A stretch of 64,000 nt of DNA, from positions 3,782,001-3,846,000 of the forward strand of contig NW_025408667.1 of assembly GCF_020360975.1 (NCBI RefSeq). Direction: 5' to 3'. Positions 35,354 through 46,336 of this stretch are shown here, piece by piece (the first letter of the stretch is position 1; each line of letters opens with the position of its first letter). The translations under genes and the position numbers were made by a program. The notes under the pieces were generated by a model. That model worked only from the letters and a program-made list of their open reading frames with translations. It ran no database searches and was not told the origin of the DNA. The stretch comes from Hirsutella rhossiliensis (Eukaryota; Ascomycota; Sordariomycetes; Hypocreales; Ophiocordycipitaceae).

Positions 35354-37082
35354 ATGGCAGGCGAATCTGATGACAGCTTCCTGCAGTATCACGAACCTGG
35401 GAGTAGGTCTTGTCGATGACGGACAACCGGTGCCTGGCTGACCGACTTGGCGCAGTTATCCAGCTGCTGATTCTGATTTCCTTCTTCTTCTTCCTCTCCC
35501 TGGCGCAGTGGGCATCCGGCAAGATCTTCAAGGCTGGCCTGATCGGACAGATCATCGTCGGTCTGCTATACGGGAGGCCCGTCGGCAACATCCTGCCGCA
35601 GGAATGGCAAAAGTCGTTTGTCGACCTAGGCTACATCGGCCTGATCCTCATCATCTTCGGCGGCGGCCTGACGGTGCGGCTCGACCTCCTCAAGAAGAAC
35701 TTTGTGCCGTCGTTGGCAGCCGCCACCATCGGGGTCCTGACGCCCATCGGCCTTTGCTACGGCCTCTTGTATGCGGGCTTTGGATACAGTACGGTGCTCC
35801 CCTCTCTGGCCATGTTGCGCCAACGTCGACTGACGGCCATGCGTGGCGCAGATGCCGTCGAGACCTTTATCATAGGCGCCGCCCTCTCGACCACGTCGCT
35901 GGGCACCACGTTTGTCGTCATTGGCCGCGCCGTCAAGGGAACCGACTTCTCCCAGACGCGCATTGGCACCATCCTCATTAGCGCCGCCGTCTTCGATGAC
36001 GTCTCGGGCCTGATCATGGCAAGGCATGTAGCCGTCGGCCCGTGGCGAGCATGCATGCATGTACACGACAGCTGCTAACACGGGGGACCTACAGCATCAT
36101 CCGCAATCTCGGATCGAGCGGCTCCATAAATATCGGCTGGCTGATCGGCCGCCCCATCGTGGCCAGCGTCGCCATGGGAGTCGCCTCGCCACTACTCGCC
36201 AAGTTTGTCCTAGGCCCCCTGTTCCGGCGATACGTCGAACACCACTTTGTGCGCTTTAAGCACGTGTCTAACATCGTCCTGATGGTGCTGGTGCTGTGCA
36301 CCTTCATCTCTATTTCCGCCTTTGCCGGCGCCTCGGTGCTGTACGGCTCCTTTCTGGCCGGCACGTTCCTCTCCAGCCTTCCCTGCATCCATCCCGACGC
36401 CCCGTTTATGGTTCTCAGCCGCGAGCACGGCGAGACGGCCCCGGGCAAGACGCCCAACTTTACGCACACGTTTGAAAAATACGTCCTTGGCGCCCAGACG
36501 TACATCCTCGAGCCTATGTTCTTCGCCAGCATCGGCTTCGCCATTCCCTTTAAGTCCCTCTGGACCGGCGAGGCCGTCTGGAAGGGCCTCGTCTTCAGCA
36601 TCCTCATGGTCTTGGGCAAGGCCGTCGTCGGCGCCGTCGTGCCCGTGTGGGAGGTGGCGGCTCGGCAGCCACGGGAAAAGGAGGTGTCGCTGGCCAAGGC
36701 GACCTGGCGGCCTGCGACGCTCCTTGGCATGGCCATGGTCGCGAGAGGCGAGATCGGCCTGCTCATCATCCAAATCGGCCTCAACGAGACTGATTTTATG
36801 TCCAAGGACGCATTTGTCACGGCCGCATGGGCCATCGTGCTCAATACCATCCTGGGCCCTGTGTGCGTTGGCTTTCTTCTCAAGTACCACGGGCAGACCA
36901 TTACCACGGACCCGAGATGGGGGATTCAGGAGCATCGAGTGGCCGCGGGCCAACCCGACACCGAAACCGACGAATCGCCCAAGCGCCGGTGGTTGGACCG
37001 GAGATATAGCCGCCGCATGAGCCAGCTGCCGAGTTCGGTTTCACAGACGACACAGAGCAGCGAGCATGTTGAGGAGGTATAG
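35354..37082 (+). CDS. Cation/proton antiporter, CPA2 (KefB-type Na+/H+ exchanger family), four exons
   Basis: Exons 35354-35402, 35456-35788, 35852-36023 and 36095-37082 join to 513 codons plus stop. The start MAGESDD...YHEPG is the usual beginning of fungal CPA2 proteins, just before the first membrane helix. Features include GGGLTVRLDLL, ALSTTSLGTTFVVIG (residues 139-152), ISAAVFDDVSGLIMA with the paired aspartates Asp176-Asp177 needed for ion exchange, a GSFLAGTFLSSLP helix, EPMFFASIGF, and GMAMVARGEIGLL. Intron 2 is 63 bp and would leave the frame open if retained. Intron 3 (36024-36094) must use a GC donor (AAG|GCATGT) with a CTAAC branch and CAG end to restore the conserved reading. 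The tail is charged and Ser/Thr-rich. Predicted to be a multi-pass membrane protein; the transported ion is not certain. Confidence 0.92.
36024..36094 (+). other. GC-AG intron of the CPA2 gene
   Basis: Splicing AAG|GCATGT to CTACAG|CATCATC restores LIMASIIRNLG, matching the family. The nearest GT donor (GTAGCC at 36028) shifts the frame. The branch site GCTAACA lies about 18 bases before the acceptor. Confidence 0.75.
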
Positions 37083-37254
37083 GCCCCAAAGGCATAGAAG
37101 ATATAACTCAAACGTCTCCTGTTCAATCCTAAGAGGGTTGTACTGGCTGCGACGTGGTTTGCACTCGGTCCAAGCATATAGACTTAAAGCTGCTGTACCA
37201 CTTCTTCCGCGCGAGGTGACGACACAACATATCGGAGGTAAGCCGTAGAAACCG

Positions 37255-37658
37255 GAGGATATCCGGAGCGACTCTGGCAGTTCCCTGATCGACTTGAAGT
37301 CGCTGATGACACGGCCGGCTGGTGAGACGACAAGGCAAGAATAGATCCTGTTCTTAAACGGATCCTCGCCCCTAGAAGTATACAAGCTTGGTTTGGTCTT
37401 GCCGATCGATAGATACCCGTTAAAATCACTGGCTAGCCTTAAGTTCTGCCTGTTAGACCGCCGCCTCTTGGATCCAGACGTGTTGTCAGACGTATTATTA
37501 GAGGATAATTTGCGCTTGTGACTTGCTGTATTCGTGCTTTCTACGGCTGATGGTAGATCTGAGAAGTGGACATCTTTATCCCGGAACCGGTGAGGTTTTG
37601 GAAACTCTAGTCCCTTCCGCATGTCTGCAATGGTGGTGATTTGACGGTGGGCCACCAC
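37255..37658 (-). pseudogene. FunK1-type fungal protein kinase, truncated N-terminal fragment
   Basis: The minus strand encodes a KPHRFRDKDVHFSDLP segment, a basic Ser/Asn-rich stretch with KRRRSN, then IYSCLVVSPAGRVISDFKSI and RELPESLR. This is the N-terminal part of the fungal FunK1 kinase domain (CLVVSPAGR...F.S..ELLE..RDAI). Homology ends at about 37255, before the HRDIS catalytic loop. The open frame that continues to 37041 is unrelated read-through and overlaps the antiporter 3' end on the other strand. Upstream, 37660-37800 reads VLRDPPGKVELQVYDVQPSG on the same strand, which may be an earlier exon joined by a GTAAGT...CAG intron near 37665-37620, but a stop follows. Non-functional. 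Confidence 0.6.
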
Positions 37659-38243
37659 TCTCGCTACTTACTAAAATACTTCGAACACCCGTTACGTTGC
37701 CAAGGCAATGGGCTTAACGCTGAATATCCAGCCCGAAGGCTGCACATCGTATACCTGCAATTCGACTTTCCCAGGGGGATCCCGTAGAACACTCTTTCGC
37801 CTGCAGCGGCCAACCAGTTATTTAAAACGCTTCCTGGCAGGCCCGATCTAGCTATATACCATATATCGAACCGCCCCCTTCCCTGTAGCTTATAGGAAGG
37901 CGATATTTAGTCAAGGTAAAGTGGTGGGTGGATACGGTGCATCGGTCACCTGTTGAGCCTGACGACGTTGCTGGTCAGTAGTTCGCGCGTGGCCACATCC
38001 GATGCCTGGATGGCCCAACCCGTGTTTACCGGGAAGGCTGCCGGGAGGCGGCGTAGGTCGAAACAGACATATTGCAGGGATTATCGCGCTAAGCATAGGT
38101 TAAAGCCATCGCGCCTCGACTATAGCCTAAATAGGCATAAGTGCTATTTTTTAGTTTAAAGGAAAATCCACTAATATATAATCCTAGGTAGGCTACTACT
38201 ATAGTCCTAACTATATTTTATCTTCCTTAAAAGCCTTCCGCTT
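37659..38243. other. Spacer between gene island and second transposon block
   Basis: This holds possible further FunK1 exon debris on the minus strand (37660-37800). From about 38100 rising TA content marks the start of RIP-affected sequence. No gene is supported. Confidence 0.4.
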
Positions 38244-38975
38244 CTTTTTTTTATATATTATTACTTATATATAGCCTCTAGGGCTATAGCGAGGCTAGTA
38301 GGGGCCTAGGCCCTTATTAGTAGTCCTAGCTAGCTATAGAGCCTAGGGGCTTATAACTAATTAGGGAAAGGGTAGCTATAAAGGCAAAGATAAAGGAAAG
38401 GTTAGTTTAGTTTGTCCTACGCGGTGCTTTCCCCCCCTAAGGGCCCTAAGGCCCCTAGGTTACTCCTTTTTAAGCTACTTAGCTATCCCTATCTCTATCT
38501 TAGCTAAGAAGGTTAAAAGGGCTTCCCTTCCTTCTTTAAAGCTATAGAGAAGAGGTAGGCTAAGGGCCTCCTTTTATCTCTTAGAGGTCTAGTAAAGGAC
38601 CTCTCTTTCCTTCTTATAGTTTGGGCACCTTAGGATAAGGTGCTTAGCCGTATAACTTCCTTAGCTATAGCGGTAGTCGTCTCGGTCTACCTTATTAGTC
38701 CTTTTTAAGAAGGAAAATAAGAAGCTAGCCTTAAAAAGGAGCTAGTAAAAGGCTAAGAGGGTTAGCCTAGGCCTCTTTATAAGGTCCCTTTCTAGGCTAA
38801 GGGCTAAGCGGGGGGTCTTTTAAATAAATATATAGTACTTACTTAGGCCCTTAGCCTTAGGGCCTTTAGCTACTTCGGTATCTTAAAGGCCCTTTTAATA
38901 GTCTTAAGTAGCCTACTAGACCTTTCTTTATAAGTAGCTAATAAAAACTAAAGGGGTCCCTTAAGTAAGGGCCTT
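38244..38975 (-). mobile_element. Tad-type LINE fragment A, 5'-truncated
   Basis: A T run at 38244-38252 is the poly(A) tail of a minus-strand insertion. The minus strand encodes the zinc-knuckle-like end common after LINE RNase H: D-C/Y-R-C/Y-S-x-GSYTAKHLILRCP, then an Arg-rich segment. The same sequence recurs in LINE C (57631-58200). Homology stops at about 38975, so about 730 bp of the 3' end was inserted or kept. Confidence 0.75.
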
Positions 38976-39740
38976 TATTATAAAGTAAGTAGAGGTATAA
39001 ATATAAGTGCTATTTATAAGATAATATTAATAAGCTATATAGAGCTCTTTTATATACGGTTAGCTTATATATATATATATAGGATCTAGCCCTCTATATA
39101 TAACTATATAGCTTAGGCTATAGCCTAAGCCTATAACTTATAATAGTTAAAGACTCTTATATAATGCCTTCCTTTTTAGCGTAGCGCGGCGCTACCTTAT
39201 TAATAACTTCTATATAATTAAGCCTTAGGCTCCTTATACCGCTAGCTCTACCTTACCCTTTCCTATTAATTATACTAGCCCTACTAGCCCTATTATCCCT
39301 ATGCTTATTAGCCTAGGTAGCTAGAACCTAGCTCTATACCTATTAGCTAGCCGGCCGTTTAAATAAGGGCATAACCTATTATATATACCCTTAGGCGGCC
39401 GGCGGCTAGCCTAGGCCTATATAAGCTTTAAGTTACCTATCCCTATAGCCTTAAGTAACCTCCTTTACTAAGGGGTATATAAAGCGGTATCCCTCTTTCC
39501 TTTCTTTCCTTCCTTCTCTCTTTTCTTTAACTATAATAATAGTAGTAGTAATAGGTAAGTTCCGCTCTACCTAAGGCTTTAGTTCGTTCTTAGCTATATA
39601 GGCCGTCCTATTAATATATACTTATAGTAATAGTTATAATAGTAATAATAGCCTTAATAATAATAATAACTTTAACTAGTAAGTTCCTCGCCTTATAAAG
39701 TAGGAGGCTATATTTTATTATACTAACTTCTATAATAAAT
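38976..39740. repeat. Unidentified RIP-mutated repeat
   Basis: It contains a TATATA run and a segment (39055-39180) inverted relative to 22700-22920. The rest is CpA/TpG-poor and precedes the decayed ORF at 39741. CT-rich TTTCCTTTCTTTCCTTCC near 39500 may be a promoter-type pyrimidine tract of the element. Confidence 0.4.
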
Positions 39741-40646
39741 ATATCTACCTCCCCCTCCCTTACCTCCTCCTTCTTAGAGCGTATAGAGGTATTTATTAAC
39801 GCTATACTAGCGGCGGCTAATAACGGCTCTACTACTACCGCCGCTCCTACCTATACCCTTACTACCGCGCCTACCGCTACCGCTACTACTTCTACTACGC
39901 TAGCGCTAGCTACCCTTATATTACTCTTTAAGGTAACGACGCCGTTCCTACCGCTACCTATAACGCCTAGCCCTTTAGCCCTTACCTCTATCTCTACTAC
40001 CCTTATAAGTCCGTAGTTAAGTAAGCGTAATAGATATTTTCCGCTAACTTCTTAAAGTATAAGCGCTAAGTATAAGCTAGCGCTACCCGCTTAGCCCCCT
40101 ATATATATTATATATTATAAGAGCTTAACTACTATAACTAAGTTAAGCGCTACCGCGGCGGTAGCTACTACTAGTACGCGCGTGCTAGCCGCGCTTATAA
40201 GGCGGCGCCTCCTATCCTACTCGCTATAGCGTTAGCTTAAAAGGCTAGCGCGTATAGGTAGGTATAGGGGGCTACTAAGAAGCGCCTTACCGCCGCCGCT
40301 ACTATATACTATAACCTCCGCGCCCTTAAGTAATAAGGCCTTATACTTAAGTAAGTCCTTACTCTTTTACTCCCTTACTTTTACTTTTAATATACCCGGT
40401 GCTAGGGATACTACTTTTATTACCTTATTAGCGGTCCCTTTAGCTATGCCCGCCTCTACTATTATTACTACCCCTACTACTACCGCTAATACTAGCCGCC
40501 GCCCCTTTACCTTTAGAGCCGCCGCTACTACTAACTAGCTTATAGGCTTAGAGGGCCGTATTAGCGCTTTAGAGAGCGCCGCTACTATTAATATAAAGAA
40601 GGAGGCTAATAAAGATAACGATAATAATAATAATAATAAGAAATAA
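39741..40646 (+). pseudogene. Decayed ORF of an unidentified transposable element
   Basis: Frame 3 stays readable for 302 codons if its TAG/TAA codons are taken as Gln, the RIP pattern of this window. It probably began with ATG, now ATA, at 39741. Visible features are a Ser/Thr/Ala-rich N-terminal third, a basic middle with RRRLLSYSL and RIGRYRGLLR, and a short C-terminal coiled coil (LIGLEGRISALESAAT). The C-terminus is a charged tail of Lys, Asp and poly-Asn. I do not recognise the family. A gag-like or DNA-binding accessory protein is possible. Confidence 0.5.
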
Positions 40647-42682
40647 GCTTAAGTAGTTTAAAGGCTTTACTTTATAATAAACGTTATTTTTATCTTTACT
40701 TATACTATTATACTTATATTACTATAACTACCTCTTTTACTTTACTTACTTTATAGTCTTAGCTTAAGCTACTACTAATAGTCTATTAATCTATTATTCT
40801 TATTTATTAATTTATAAAAGGCCTTAAACTTATTAAGGGCTATAGCCCTTATAAACTTATATATAGGTTCTTATATTAAGTTAAGGTACCTATATTACTT
40901 TATAAAGACCTCTTAGCGTTTCCCTTAACTAACCTTTTTTTAGCGTATAGCTTATATCTCCTTAACTTTAAATTTATTATCTCTCTTTACTTTAATAGTA
41001 AGCGGTTAAGCGTCTAATACTTTTTATCTAAGTAATAGGTTAAAGGAAGCTTAGTAAAGAAGGTTAATATTAATCTTATTATAGACCTTTATTAAAAGAC
41101 TATTAAGCTTAACTACCTACTTATAGGCTAATAACCCTTTATACTATAAACTTTATATATAGCTAGTCTAGCTTTTTTTTCGGCCGCGTTAACCTATAGT
41201 TATAAAGGTTAAGCTATACCTTATCTCTTACTATAAACCTATCCGCTAGGGCCCTAGTCTTATTAGTATACCGCTCTTAATCTTATACTAAGGTAGCTAT
41301 TATAGATTAATAGTATTTTATAGTTTCCTATAGCTTTTATATAAATATAAAGGCGCGGCTTTTTAATAATAAACTACTATATTATTCTACTACTATATTT
41401 ATAGTAAATAGGATTAAGGAGGGCAGCTTAAAGCTATATATAGTAAAGAAGGGGGCTATCTTAATAGAGGTCTATAGTCTACTATTTAATATAGGCTAAG
41501 CTATAGGGAGCTACTAGTATTAGTCCGCTTAGTTATAAGCTATTACTACCTATAAGTATACTTATACTTCTTAGTTAACCCTCTTAAGTCCCTTATTAGT
41601 CTATAAGTAATAGGCTATACTAAGTAGCTATATAATTTAAAATAGCTAGTATAAGTACTATTAAAAGCAGCTAGTTTAGTTTAATCCTTTATTACTTATA
41701 ATAAAGGTTAGCTAGCTATATAAGCGGGCCTAGTACTAGAGGAAGCGCTTTATATAAGCTTTTATATTTATAAATAGTATTAGCTTTAGTACTATTAATT
41801 TACTAAGCTAGTCCTTAATTACTTATATATAGTAGTTATTGCTTTTTATAAGCGGAAGGTCTATTATAAAGTCTATCTATATATATATATAAAACCGGTT
41901 AAGTACTAAAAGCTACTTAAGTAGCCCCTTAAGCTATACCCTTTAAATATTAGTATAGCTATAGATATTATAGTTATAAAGGAAGTAGTAAATATAGTAC
42001 TATAAGAGGGGCTAGTAAAAATCCCTTATAAGGCTTACTACTATACCTTACTAACCTAGGTAGCTTATAATACTAAAGTTATATATAAGTTAAACTAGCT
42101 GCCCTTAAAGCTTATTTTATTAATTTAGCTTTAGTAGTCTATCCCTTTCCTTAGCTTTTATAATATATAGCGCGCTTAGTACCTATAGTCTCCCCTACTA
42201 ATATAGATACCCTTATAGGCTAATATAATAGTTAGCTACTTATACCTTTAGCTTTAGATTTAAATCTAAGCGTTAAGCACTAAACTTAATAGTATAGCGT
42301 ATACTCTTATAAGTACGGTTTAAAAATAATATCTTATTTTATAAGTATTAAAGGACCTTATCTTAAAATACCCGCGCTATATATACCCTTAGGCCGGTCT
42401 ATCCCTCCTTACTAAACTAAGGTAAAGGTATAAAAGGAAGCTTATTTATTAGTACTATGCCTCCTTTTACTAAGGAAGCTCTTATATAAGTCTATAGCGC
42501 TTCTTATAGGATAAGCTATAGATCCTAGGCCTCGATATCCGCTCTTATTAGCTAGTTTTAATCCCTTAAAAAAAGTATATATAGAACTATAGAGTTCTAC
42601 CTTAGCTAGTACTTAATTAAGAAGTTAAAGTATAAAAGGTACTCCGTTTAATAAGCTTACTACTTTAAGAGGTACTAAGGGC
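40647..42682. repeat. Unidentified RIP-mutated repeat, continuation of the preceding element
   Basis: This is about 2 kb nearly free of CpA and TpG. The plus strand can be read in long stretches with Gln-type stops, but I found no reverse transcriptase, integrase or transposase motif on either strand. It is probably internal sequence of the element carrying the 39741 ORF. Confidence 0.4.
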
Positions 42683-42910
42683 TTTTTTTTTAATATTATT
42701 ACTTATATATAGCCTCTAGGACTATAGTAAGGCTAGTAAAGGGAAGACCCCTTACTAATAGTCCTAGCTAATTATATAACCTTATAGCCTATAACTAATT
42801 AAGGAGGATTTTTCTTTATATAAATATAAAGATAATAAAGGAAAGGTTAGTTTAGTTAGTCCTACGCTATATTCTTTTCCCCTTATTACTAGGCTCCTAG
42901 GCCCCCTTTA
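42683..42910 (-). mobile_element. Tad-type LINE fragment B, 5'-truncated
   Basis: A T run at 42683-42690 is followed by the same 3' tail as LINE A and C (ATTACTTATATATAGCCTCT). Homology ends near 42910. Confidence 0.7.
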
Positions 42911-43759
42911 TTTTTTTTCCTATAATAAGGATTAAAGTAGTTACTAAGGTTAAGAGGTATTATAGCATTATAGCTATAGTAGCTTATTATTATATAGCCT
43001 AAAGGCTATTTTATTATATAGCCTAGGGGCTATTTCTAACCCGCTATAAGTAGGGACTATTAGTACTAGCCTATTAAGGCTAGCGGTAAAGCAGCTAGAT
43101 AAGCTAAGGGGGGGAGCGGGATTTAAACCTATAACCTTATAAAAGAAGCGGGTTTACTAAGTATAAGGAACGGTGTTTTTCTATTATAAATAAAGCAGCT
43201 ATAATATACTCTCCTAATTATATAAGCTAATAAGTAGTATATTAATTATAGATAAAATCCTATCCTATAGAGTAAGAATCGCTTATTATTTTTTATGTTA
43301 TTATGCATTAAATAGGTTGCCGGTTATCGTATAATCGGGAATCGAAGGAATAGAGCTAGCTTAGAATACTAGCTAAGACCTCTTAAGAATACTAGCACGA
43401 CTAACCTCCTTTAAATACGAATATTAGTAGAACTAAGACGCTTCTAGATATACTTAAGGTATTACGGAATTCCTAAGTCTTAGGGCTATACGGTAGCTTA
43501 GATCTAGTCCTAAAAGGTTCTTTTATTTAGCTATAATTTTCTATATAAGATAGTATATCCGCTAGTAAATAAAGAGAGAGTTATTAACTTTAATACCTCT
43601 TCTATATACTAATATACTACTAATAAATTCCGTTGAAAATAATACCTTATACTCCTTCTTCCCCTCTATTATATAGTCTTATATAATTCCTTAATTTCCT
43701 AAAATTCCGCTTTTACTTATATACCTTAAAACTAAGCGCTTTTACTACTATACTATCCT
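42911..43759. other. Spacer with a decayed tRNA-like sequence, no gene
   Basis: This stretch is less depleted in CpG and not clearly homologous to other parts of the window, apart from the tRNA-like feature. No coding motif was seen on either strand. Confidence 0.4.
43112..43186 (-). pseudogene. tRNA-like sequence (Lys-TTT-like), RIP-decayed
   Basis: The minus strand reads GGTTTAAATCCCGCTCC at 43129-43113. This becomes the canonical T-arm GGTTCGAATCCCGCTCC if two RIP-type changes are undone. Upstream a seven-base loop CTTTTAT could be an anticodon loop with TTT. The stems no longer pair fully and the acceptor 5' side is not found. It could be a dead tRNA gene or the head of a SINE. Confidence 0.35.
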
Positions 43760-44934
43760 CTTAAACTAATTAGTTATAAAGTACTTAAGGTTCCTATAGT
43801 CTATAAGAACCTTAAAGCTCTTATAACTTTAGAGCTTTACTTACTACTACTTAAGATAGCTAATAATCGCTAGTATCTCTTTATTTTAAATAGCGTGATT
43901 TTACTTTACTAAGGTTAGCTTATAAGAGTAGAATATTATTAGTTACTTCCGCTTATCTACCTCTTAAGAAAGCGTTCCTTTAAGCGCTTAGCCGCTATAG
44001 TTTACTTTAACTATTATAGACTAGTTAAAGTCTTACTAAAGTAGTACTAAGGCTTATAAGAGTAAGTTCTTAAGTATATCTAACGCTTCCTCTTATATAG
44101 GCCCTTAATAAAAAGCGGTCTTTTTTCTAGTAATCTTATTTAAGGGTATTATAATATAAAAGAAGCTCTTAATAAATATCCTATTATAGTTTATAAACCT
44201 AAGGAAGCTTTATATACTTATTTATATAGTTAAGGCCGCTTAGTCTTATATCGCTTAGATCTTTATAAGGTCCGCTTATATACCTATACTTATATAGATA
44301 ATAAAGCCTAGGTACTTAACCTACTTAACCTTAAATTTATACTTATTTAAGTTAAGGTAGAGCCTATAAAGTTAAAGGCGCTCTAAGACCCTCTATACTT
44401 TTTATATATAGTCCTTATAGGATCCGCTTATATAAATAAGGATATTATCTATATATATAAAGGTAAACTTATTAAGAAAGTCTTAAAGTATATTATTAAT
44501 ATAACGCTAAAACGTAGTAGGCGCTCTTAAGAGGCTAAAGGGCGTTATAAGCTACTTAAATAAGTAATAATTTATATAGAATACTATCTTTTACTTATTA
44601 CCCTTTAAGATCTATACCTTATAAAACGCTTATTTTATATTTAGCTTTATAAACTACTTAACCTTTAAGAGGTTATAAACTATATCTAAGATTAAGGGTA
44701 AAAGGTAATAGTTTAGCCTTATAATTATATTTAAAGCCCTATAGTTATAATAGAACTATATCCCGCTTCCTAGCTTATATATAAATAAAACTAGCGCTCT
44801 TACTTTAAAGCTATTTACTTAAATAAAACCCTTAATATTATACTAAGTAATAATAGCTTAAATAAACCTTAGTATATTAATTAAAGTTAGTATAAGCTAT
44901 AGCTAACCTTACTAACTATAAAGTAGCTAAAGTA
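43760..44934 (-). mobile_element. Gypsy-D fragment 1, reverse transcriptase region
   Basis: The minus strand encodes a Ty3/Gypsy reverse transcriptase: KLNIKQAFYKVQI, a TPFSLLRAPTTFQRYI segment, KFTFIYIDNILIYIS (YIDD changed to YIDN, near 44437-44470), then a LNLNKYKFKVKQVKYLGFII thumb. Stops are Gln-type. No LTRs were identified. Its right end abuts a second partial copy that restarts at 44935 with sequence equivalent to 43850. Confidence 0.75.
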
Positions 44935-45249
44935 AGTACTAAGTAATACTTTAGCTAGCTAATAATTACTAGTATCTCTTTATTATAAATAGCGTAATTC
45001 TACTTTATTAAGGTTAGCTTATAAGAGTAAAATACTATTTATTACTTTTACTTATCTACCTTTTAAGAAAGCATCCCTTTAATTAACTAGCTATTATAGT
45101 TTACTTTAACTAATATAAACTAGTTAAAGTCTTACTAAAGTAATACTAAGGCTTATAAAAATAAGTCCTTAAGCGTATAGAACGCTCCCTCTTATATAAG
45201 CCCTTAATAAAAGGTAGTCTACTTCTTTATAATCTTATTTAAGGGTATT
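44935..45249 (-). mobile_element. Gypsy-D fragment 2, left part
   Basis: Homologous to 43850-44160. It is interrupted at 45249 by LINE C and resumes at 59935. The 15-bp sequence TTATTTAAGGGTATT (45235-45249) is the LINE target duplication. Confidence 0.75.
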
Positions 45250-45388
45250 CTTTTTATATTATTACTTATATATAGCCTCTAAGGCTATAGTAATGCTAAT
45301 AAGGGCCTAGGCCCTTATTAATAGTCCTAGCTAGCTATAGAGTAACTAATTAAGGAAAAGGTAGCTATAAAAGTAAAGATAAAGGAAA

Positions 45389-46336
45389 CGTTATAGGACA
45401 CCCTATAGTCGATAATCTAGGTACCTATAACGATATCGGCCTCCCTCCCTAAGGCTCCTCGTAAAAGAAGGAACCTAGAAGCTACCGGGTAAACTTAGGG
45501 AAATTACCCGAAAATCCTAGAAATAATAACCAAGCGGATTATATAGATATTTTATAGAGATTTCCCCTAGGGATATATTATACGGGAAATATACTACGAT
45601 TTCCTAAGTAATAATAGTATAAGGGAACATATATCACGGTACGATTAGTTAGGTAGTAGAGATAGCTAGAGGTACTACGCTATATATATTATATTCTCCT
45701 CGTCGTAAGACTAAAGCTTATAGGAAGAGGGATTTTTCCTCTTTAGTCGGAGTAGCGAGAGGTCTATAATATATAAGCGGGGTAGGCACGATTCCCTGCC
45801 GATACCCTACCGATATATTAGTACTACGTACCCGAGTACTTTATTAGCCTATACCTCTTAGTAGCGCTCTTATAAATAGTTCCTTAGGGATTATACTAAT
45901 ATTTCCCTAAGAAGTTACTATAAGGATATAGCGGGGAAATTATAGAGAAATACCTATACTTACTTAAGGAAAATACCGGGAAATACCGCTAATACGCTAT
46001 ACTACTATTATATAATTATAAGGTTAAGATATTACTCGGTTAAAGCCTTAATTAAGGTCCTACGCTCGCTATAGTATATATAAAAGATAGAGAACCTACT
46101 AAATCTTAGGTAGGTAGAAAAGAATATAGATAGTTATTACTACTCTTACTTTAACTTATAAGACTAATAGCTAGTCTATATTTAATACGCGTAATAATAT
46201 ATAGTAGCTAGTCCGTATAATACGTTTAATTATATATAGTAGCTAGTTTATTTAATTACCCGTTAAACCTATACTAGATCTAAGTAGATAGTAAGGTTAA
46301 TATACTAGCCCTATACTAAGGGACTAGTATATAATA
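45389..46336 (+). repeat. Gypsy-C 5' LTR, with a 257-bp insertion
   Basis: 948 bp against 686 bp for the 3' LTR. The whole difference is the segment 45618-45879, bounded by AATAG repeats. Confidence 0.85.
45618..45874 (+). mobile_element. 257-bp non-autonomous insertion with TATAAG/CTTATA ends
   Basis: This segment is absent from the 3' LTR. It starts TATAAGGG and ends GCTCTTATA, with 5-bp repeats AATAG on both sides (45613-45617 and 45875-45879). Ends and duplication length resemble the S family. It contains an inverted repeat GAAGAGGGA/TCCTCTTT near 45730 that could form a hairpin. The alternative is a deletion between the AATAG repeats in the 3' LTR. Confidence 0.55.

Noticed and set aside
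36089..36953. Long minus-strand ORFs opposite the CPA2 exon 4
   Set aside because: They are antisense shadows of a GC-rich, well-supported exon.
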